Below are positions 4,804 through 9,236 of a DNA stretch of 9,236 nt, in pieces. A program made the position numbers and the translations under genes. Position 1 is the first letter of the stretch; every line of letters starts with the position of its first letter. The notes below the pieces were generated by a model that was given only the letters and a program-made list of their open reading frames with translations, searched no databases and was not told the origin of the DNA. The stretch comes from an uncultured Myxococcales bacterium (lineage in GTDB: Bacteria; Myxococcota_A; UBA9042): contig CALGHC010000258.1 of the NCBI GenBank assembly GCA_937915965.1, positions 1-9,236 of the forward strand, in the 5' to 3' direction.

Positions 4804-7800
4804 ATGACCACGGCGCTGCCGAACGATAGTCAGATCAAGCAACCAGGTCGCTCACGTGCACCCGCGCCAGTGACGCCCATTTTGAATGTAGCCCACTGCG
4901 ACCCGCTGGGCGAGGTGAGCAGGAACGGAGCCACGGTGACGGACACGAGCACGGAACCACGTCCGACTGCGCTCGCCGCGCTCCCCAGCGGGGACGCGCA
5001 GGGCCCAGCGAGCGAGTCTCCGCGGTCGGCCGAGGAGCCTGGCCCCCGCAAGCAGCAGATCACGCCGTCTCGGCTGATCGCGCCCAATACGCCGCCTCTG
5101 GTCGAGGACGGCCACGACCAGCGCTCGCTGCAGCATCGCTCTGAGATGGTCTCCAAGGTTGGCCTCTTCCTGGGCATTTTCGCACGGATCTTCTTCAAAC
5201 CCGTGCAGTTCCCCGACCGACTCAGCAGCGAGATCACGACGTACGCACGCGAAGGGGTCCCCGTCTACGCGATGCACACGATCAGCCTGCTCGACTACCT
5301 GTACCTGAACTACGCGCTGCTCAAGAACCACCTCCCGCGGGCCTTCTTCGCCAACGGCGTCGACACGATCCTGTTCCAGTCCTGGCGGCGAGCCGCGGTC
5401 CGCCTCTTCCGCCACCTGCGCGGCCGCACTCCCCTGCCAGACAGCGAGATCCTGCGCGCCAGGCTGAGGCGCAAACAGTCGGTGCTTGTCTTCTTGCGGC
5501 GGGGCTTCTCGCTCACCCAGCTCGGCACACCACGGGCCCAAGAGCACCACCTGCGCGACTTAATCGCGACTCAACGCGTGCTCGGCTTCCCACTTTTCGT
5601 CGTGCCGCAGGTGCTGGTCTGGCAGCGCAGCCCTGACTACGAGCGCACCGGCATCATGGACGCCTTCTTTGGTGACCCGCAGGCGCCGGGGCCGCTGCGC
5701 AAATTCTTCGGCTTCTTGCTGAACTATCGCCGCGCCTTCGTGCAATTCGGCGAGGCGATCAATCTCCAAGAGTTCATCGCAGAGCACGGCGAACACGTCG
5801 ACGAGGGCTTGCTGGCCGAACGCTTGCGCTACTTGCTGGTGCAGCGCTTCAAGGCGGAGGATCGCGTCATTCGCGGCGCGCCAATGAAGACCCGCCGCGC
5901 CTTCTGCGACGAGGTCCTCGGTGACGCCCGCTTCCAAGCCGACCTGAGCGCGATCGCAGCGGAGCAGGGCATGCCTATCGAGGCGGCGCGCGCCGAGGCC
6001 GACCGCTCCCTCTTTGAGATCGCCGCCGACTATCGCGTCTGGATGATCGACCTGTTCTGCCTCCTGCTCACGCTGGTCTGGGCGCGCATCTACGAGGGCA
6101 TCGAGGTCGACGACGAGGGGCTTGAGGCGGTGCGCGAGTGCGGCCGCAGGGGCCCGGTGATCGTCGCGCCGAGCCACAAGAGCCATGTCGACTATCTGGT
6201 CATCTCGTACTTGTTCTACCGCAATGGCCTGATCCCCCCCCACATCGCCGCCGGCGCCAACCTGACCTTCTGGCCGATGGGCCCCCTCTTCCGGAAGTCG
6301 GGCGCGTTCTTCTTGCGGCGCAGCTTCCGAGGCCAGCCCGTCTACGCCGCCAGCTTCCGCGCCTATGTGCGCCAGCTCCTCCGCGACGGCCACTGGCTGG
6401 AGTTCTTCGTCGAGGGCACGCGATCGCGTACGGGCAAGGTGTTGCCCCCCCGCTACGGTCTGCTGCGTCTGGTCGTTGAGGCTGTCGTCGACGGGATCAC
6501 CCCCGACGTCTCTATCATTCCAGCCAACTTCGGCTACGAACGCCTCATCGAGGGCGCGGCCTACAGCAAGGAGCTCGAAGGCGGCGAGAAGAAGAGCGAG
6601 TCGGTCGGCGAGCTTCTCAAGACCACCCAGGTGCTGATCCACAAATACGGCCGGATGCGCGTGCAGTTCGCGCGGCCCCTGTCGATCCGCGAAGAACTCG
6701 AGGGCGCTGACCTCTTTGATCGGTGCAAGGCTGGTGACGAAGAGGCCCTCGACCGCGCTGTGAAAGTCTGTGCCTTCAAGATCCTCCACGGGATCAACGA
6801 TGCGGGCGTGATCACACCGACCGCGCTGGTCGCGGCCGTCCTGCTGACCAAGGTCCAGCGCGGCATCTCCCGAGCCGACCTGCTGATGCGGGTGGGCTAC
6901 ATCCTCGACGTCGCCAGCCGCCGTGGCGCCGTGCTCGCCGGCACCCTGACAAGCGCCATCCGTGCGCGCCGCAAAGAGGTTCAGTTCGCCACGACCCAGG
7001 ACACGCTGCTGCGCGGCCCCGACGGCCCTGTGGACCCGCTGGGCAGCCACGCCGGCCGGGCGCGCACGATGGCGAGCGCCGTCGAGAATCTGATCGATCG
7101 CGTCCTCACCTTCTTTGAGAGCTCCGGCTGGGTCACCCGCAGCACCTTCGACGATGAGGAGGTCTTCGTCGTCAAGCGCGGCGGGCGGCTGAACCTGGAC
7201 TACTACAAGAACAATGTCCTCCACCTCTTTGTCCCCGACGCCCTGCTCGCGGCGACGCTCATGTCGGTTGGCGGCCGCGGCCAGGCGTTCGACCCCCGCG
7301 AGCTGCGCGACAACACCAAGTTCCTGTCCAGGCTGCTGAAGTTCGAGTTCGTCTACGATCCTGCCGTCGGCTTCGACGATCACTATCAGACCACGGTGAA
7401 CGAGTTCGTCGAGGCCGGCTGGCTGGCCACCGACGAGGACGGCCGGATGCGCGTCGAACTGCAGGTGATGCCAGTCATTCAGCTGTACGCCAAGCTTGTG
7501 CAGAACTTCGTGGAGAGCTACGCGCTGGTGGGAAAAGCCCTTGAGGCGTTGATGCGCGGCGCGATGGTCGACAAGGACTTCCTCAAGCACGTCCAGGAGC
7601 AAGCGAACAAAGCTTTCGAGCTGGGCGACGTGCAGCACTATGAGGCGATCAGCAAGGTCAATCTCAGCAACGCACTGCGCATCTTCATCGAACAGGGATT
7701 TGTTCAGGAGCGCTACGAGGTCCAAGGCAAGAAACGGCTCCGCTGGCTGGCCGTCGAGGTCGGCGAGCACACGAGCGCGAACCTCGCCACATACGTTTAT

Positions 7801-7845
7801 TATATCGAAGAGTTCAAGAAGCCATGGCAAAGCGCGTTCAGCTGA
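4804..7845 (+). CDS. plsB: Glycerol-3-phosphate 1-O-acyltransferase PlsB
   Basis: This 1013-residue enzyme catalyses the first step of phospholipid synthesis: acyl transfer from acyl-ACP or acyl-CoA to glycerol-3-phosphate, giving lysophosphatidate at the inner membrane. All four acyltransferase blocks are present. Block I is HKSHVD (His458, Asp463 catalytic), with PPHIAAGANL just after it. Block II is GAFFLRR (500-506), block III is FVEGTRSRTGK (535-545), and block IV is IIPANFGYER (571-580). A hydrophobic segment at about 412-432 precedes the active site. The C-terminal part keeps the PlsB segment LDYYKNNVLHLF (798-809). It is longer than the roughly 807-residue E. coli enzyme, mostly because of a Pro/Ala/Ser-rich disordered extension over residues 1-115. 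The start at 4804 is chosen for its GGAG; 4783 would add seven residues. It is transcribed divergently from the lipid kinase operon. Family assignment is very secure. Confidence 0.95.
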   Translation: MTTALPNDSQIKQPGRSRAPAPVTPILNVAHCDPLGEVSRNGATVTDTSTEPRPTALAALPSGDAQGPASESPRSAEEPGPRKQQITPSRLIAPNTPPLVEDGHDQRSLQHRSEMVSKVGLFLGIFARIFFKPVQFPDRLSSEITTYAREGVPVYAMHTISLLDYLYLNYALLKNHLPRAFFANGVDTILFQSWRRAAVRLFRHLRGRTPLPDSEILRARLRRKQSVLVFLRRGFSLTQLGTPRAQEHHLRDLIATQRVLGFPLFVVPQVLVWQRSPDYERTGIMDAFFGDPQAPGPLRKFFGFLLNYRRAFVQFGEAINLQEFIAEHGEHVDEGLLAERLRYLLVQRFKAEDRVIRGAPMKTRRAFCDEVLGDARFQADLSAIAAEQGMPIEAARAEADRSLFEIAADYRVWMIDLFCLLLTLVWARIYEGIEVDDEGLEAVRECGRRGPVIVAPSHKSHVDYLVISYLFYRNGLIPPHIAAGANLTFWPMGPLFRKSGAFFLRRSFRGQPVYAASFRAYVRQLLRDGHWLEFFVEGTRSRTGKVLPPRYGLLRLVVEAVVDGITPDVSIIPANFGYERLIEGAAYSKELEGGEKKSESVGELLKTTQVLIHKYGRMRVQFARPLSIREELEGADLFDRCKAGDEEALDRAVKVCAFKILHGINDAGVITPTALVAAVLLTKVQRGISRADLLMRVGYILDVASRRGAVLAGTLTSAIRARRKEVQFATTQDTLLRGPDGPVDPLGSHAGRARTMASAVENLIDRVLTFFESSGWVTRSTFDDEEVFVVKRGGRLNLDYYKNNVLHLFVPDALLAATLMSVGGRGQAFDPRELRDNTKFLSRLLKFEFVYDPAVGFDDHYQTTVNEFVEAGWLATDEDGRMRVELQVMPVIQLYAKLVQNFVESYALVGKALEALMRGAMVDKDFLKHVQEQANKAFELGDVQHYEAISKVNLSNALRIFIEQGFVQERYEVQGKKRLRWLAVEVGEHTSANLATYVYYIEEFKKPWQSAFS

Positions 7846-7971
7846 GATCGGCCCGCGTCGGCCCGACTCGACGATCGCCGCTGAGCGTCCACGCGAACGA
7901 CCGAAAGCGACAAGGGCCGCCATGCAGCCGCGGCGACAGCAGACTCAGTGGCCGAAGTGGGCCCTGGGTGT

Positions 7972-8001
7972 TTGAATCCGACGCCCCGGCTGTGCTAGTA
8001 G
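7972..8001 (+). promoter_or_regulatory. Putative extended -10 promoter of the DUF507 gene
   Basis: TTGAAT (7972-7977, four of six matches) is followed by 18 bases and TAGTAG (7996-8001). TGC directly before the -10 makes an extended -10 element. The predicted start near 8008 would give a leader of about 49 bases. The rest of 7846-7970 shows no gene and no convincing terminator for plsB. Confidence 0.35.
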
Positions 8002-8014
8002 GGGCTGGCTCAAG

Positions 8015-8044
8015 GACTGCCGAAGACTCTCGGAGCGGCAAGTC
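8015..8044 (+). other. Leader stem-loop next to the DUF507 ribosome binding site
   Basis: GACTGCC (8015-8021) pairs with GGCA-A-GTC (8037-8044), seven pairs with one bulged A, around a 15-base loop. The GGGGGA ribosome binding site (8045-8050) follows at once. An inner alternative, CCGA/TCGG (8020-8033), is also possible. The structure could influence access to the ribosome site. Function is inferred. Confidence 0.3.
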
Positions 8045-8056
8045 GGGGGAACGTGC

Positions 8057-8578
8057 ATGAGATTGTATGCGGGGAGATGTGCAGCCATCGCGACAGATAT
8101 GCTGCAACAGCTGCTTGAAGCCGAGGCGATCGAGATCGAAGCGGAGGACGCGGAAGAGGTCCATCTGGACATCGAAAGCGTGCTACGCGAGTACATCCGG
8201 GTCGAGCGGGATATCACCGATCGAGCGCGCGAGATGATCTCGGACCGTGGGCTCGACTTCAACCAGGTCACCAAGCTCAAGAGCAAGCTCGCCGATGAGC
8301 GTGGTTTCGGCATCGGTGACAAAGCGATCGAGTACCTGACTCACCAGGTGATCGAGGCTCTGTTCCACAGCCGGAACGTCGCCGAGATCTACGCCGAGGA
8401 CCACGCGCTGCGCAAAGTGATGCGGGACGTCCTGCGCGAGCATCTGCGGGTCAACGACGACCTGGACCAGGAGGTCCGGCGCCGCATCAAGAACCTGCAG
8501 GAGGGCACGTCCTCCTGGGAGATCGAGTACCACAAGGTCATGGAGGACCTGAAGCGGGTCAAGGGCCTCGGCACCTGA
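8057..8578 (+). CDS. DUF507 family protein with two domain copies
   Basis: This is a 173-residue, strongly charged, helical, soluble protein of unknown function. It starts with the family's typical MRL. Two halves align with each other: residues 42-61 (VLREYIRVERDI, then TDRAREMI) match residues 125-144 (VLREHLRVNDDL, then DQEVRRRI). Only the second copy keeps the family's end motif of the type SxEWEI-Y, here SSWEIEYHKVMEDL (152-165). The first copy ends in a divergent KLKSKLADERG. No signal peptide or membrane segment is seen. ATG 8057 has GGGGGA six bases upstream, which fixes the start. It follows plsB by 211 bp and probably has its own promoter. The DUF507 call is from memory of the family, and no molecular role is claimed. 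Confidence 0.8.
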   Translation: MRLYAGRCAAIATDMLQQLLEAEAIEIEAEDAEEVHLDIESVLREYIRVERDITDRAREMISDRGLDFNQVTKLKSKLADERGFGIGDKAIEYLTHQVIEALFHSRNVAEIYAEDHALRKVMRDVLREHLRVNDDLDQEVRRRIKNLQEGTSSWEIEYHKVMEDLKRVKGLGT

Positions 8579-8711
8579 AGACAGACGCACAAGACCGGCG
8601 TCAGACGCAGTCGACCGCGTTTGGGTCCCGCTTGTCGCGGCCGGACGCCGATGGCCCCGCCGGCGGATCGAGTGGATGACGCGTGGCGACGAAAGCCCCT
8701 TCCGTCCTTGA

Positions 8712-8740
8712 TTGACGGCAGCGACGCTTCCATCCATAAC
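8712..8740 (+). promoter_or_regulatory. Putative sigma70-type promoter of the GYF_2 gene
   Basis: TTGACG (8712-8717, five of six matches) is followed by a 17-base spacer and CATAAC (8735-8740, four of six). It is the best-spaced promoter candidate in the window. The start point would be near 8747, leaving a leader of about 170 bases. Confidence 0.45.
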
Positions 8741-8746
8741 ATGCGA

Positions 8747-8762
8747 CCTGATCGCGATCCGG
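8747..8762. promoter_or_regulatory. Palindrome at the predicted transcription start (possible operator)
   Basis: A perfect 10-bp palindrome GATCGCGATC (8750-8759) extends to 16 bp (CCTGATCGCGATCCGG) with one mismatched pair. It covers about +1 to +16 of the promoter at 8712-8740, a position typical for a repressor operator. Short palindromes are frequent in GC-rich DNA, so this is tentative. Confidence 0.3.
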
Positions 8763-8916
8763 GTGCGTGCCCGCGTGGTTCGGTCATGAACGACGGTCGG
8801 CCGCGCGGTCCCGCCTCAAGGGGGCGGGCGGCGATCGACACGCTGCGGAGCGAGATGCCTTCCGGCAGCGCAACGCGACGCTCTGCTGAGCGACAGCGAG
8901 TTCGAGGTCCTGCATC

Positions 8917-9236
8917 ATGGCTTTCTACCTCTACCGCGACGGCGAGGCGAAGGAGTTCAGCGTCGAGACGCTGCACTCGATGGCGCGAGCCGGTGAGCTG
9001 CGCGAAGACGAATACATCTACGACGATGGCAAAGGGGAGTGGATCGGCGCTGTGCTGGTCCCCGAGATGAGCGGTGCGTGGCACATCGAGGAGAACGAAT
9101 CGACGGTCGCCATTGAGCTACCGGCCGATTTCTTCGCCGACTTTGACGCCGCCCAGGCCGTCGCCGAGGCGGCCAACGACGCCGCCAAGGCCGCCCGCGC
9201 GGAGGCGACCGCTTCAGCCGCGCCAGATCCGTCGCC
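8917..9236 (+). CDS. GYF_2 (DUF4339)-like domain protein (3' end outside window)
   Basis: The frame starts at ATG 8917, with GAGG nine bases upstream, and stays open for 106 codons to the right edge. Residues 1-51 look like a GYF_2 domain: an aromatic FYLYRDGE opening, FSVETLHSMARAGEL in the middle, then DEYIYDDGKGEWIGAVLVPEM, which matches the family's 'V-W-x-x-G-x-W-x-x-A-x-x-x-x-E' ending. In bacteria such domains often sit at the N-terminus of multi-domain or membrane proteins and are thought to bind peptides or proteins. After residue 70 the chain becomes Ala/Asp/Glu-rich (AAQAVAEAANDAAKAARAEA), probably a helix or a disordered linker to a domain beyond the window. Its role cannot be assigned from this part. 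Confidence 0.75.
   Translation, partial: MAFYLYRDGEAKEFSVETLHSMARAGELREDEYIYDDGKGEWIGAVLVPEMSGAWHIEENESTVAIELPADFFADFDAAQAVAEAANDAAKAARAEATASAAPDPS

Larger units (their letters stand above)
8579..8916. other. Intergenic region without a gene (338 bp)
   Basis: No convincing coding frame is present here. A +strand frame opening at 8621 runs through into the next gene out of phase, with an Arg/Ser/Pro-rich composition typical of a shadow. The region holds a promoter candidate (8712-8740), a palindrome (8750-8759) and two small hairpins: CCCGCC/GGCGGG at 8810-8828 and CGCTC/GAGCG at 8879-8892. Neither hairpin has a T-run, so no intrinsic terminator for the DUF507 gene is evident. Confidence 0.6.

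Noticed and set aside
4551..4811. N-terminal extension of the MBL-like gene to 4811
   Set aside because: It would run through the 10-bp tandem repeat and the plsB promoter and start. Family similarity begins only after GTG 4550, which has a good ribosome site.
5560..7923. Long open minus-strand frame of 787 codons opposite plsB
   Set aside because: It is antisense to a fully conserved PlsB. Its composition (many Ala, Val, Leu, Asp and His) is what the complement of GC-rich codons gives, and no domain is recognisable.
8810..8828. CCCGCC/GGCGGG hairpin as a terminator of the DUF507 gene
   Set aside because: It is more than 230 bases past the stop and has no T-run on either strand.

Overview
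The window is GC-rich and densely coded. It looks like chromosomal DNA from a myxobacterium-like bacterium (Myxococcota or Bradymonadales, the former Deltaproteobacteria). The grounds are the Cys-rich 'CDDGxxCTxDxC' surface lipoproteins, a PlsB-type acyltransferase, a two-copy DUF507 protein and a GYF_2-type protein, all with strong G/C preference at third codon positions. The assignment is inferred from gene content and has not been tested by search. There is no sign of a phage, transposon, CRISPR array, tRNA or rRNA.

Left part, minus strand (positions 1-2278): two adjacent paralogous lipoproteins. Each has a lipobox, then an acidic Ala/Asp/Gly-rich linker, then a run of short Cys-rich repeats. 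The stop of the first gene (902-2278) shares one base with the start of the second, which runs off the left edge. They therefore look translationally coupled. A sigma70-like promoter lies near 2409-2437, and a 13-bp tandem repeat (2318-2366) sits in the predicted leader.

Middle, minus strand (2474-4550): a lipid (diacylglycerol-type) kinase. Upstream of it, probably in the same operon, is a protein that follows the outline of the ligase-associated/YSH1-like metallo-beta-lactamase exonucleases but has lost every metal-ligand position I can line up. A 254-bp divergent intergenic region with a 10-bp tandem repeat separates this operon from plsB.

Right part, plus strand: plsB (glycerol-3-phosphate acyltransferase) with a long disordered N-terminal extension, then a DUF507 protein built from two copies of the domain, then the start of a GYF_2-domain protein that is cut by the right edge. 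Each of the three plus-strand genes has a plausible promoter of its own. PlsB makes lysophosphatidate and the kinase would make phosphatidate or a related phospholipid, so the divergent pair reads as a small glycerolipid locus. The Cys-rich lipoproteins appear to be a separate surface module.
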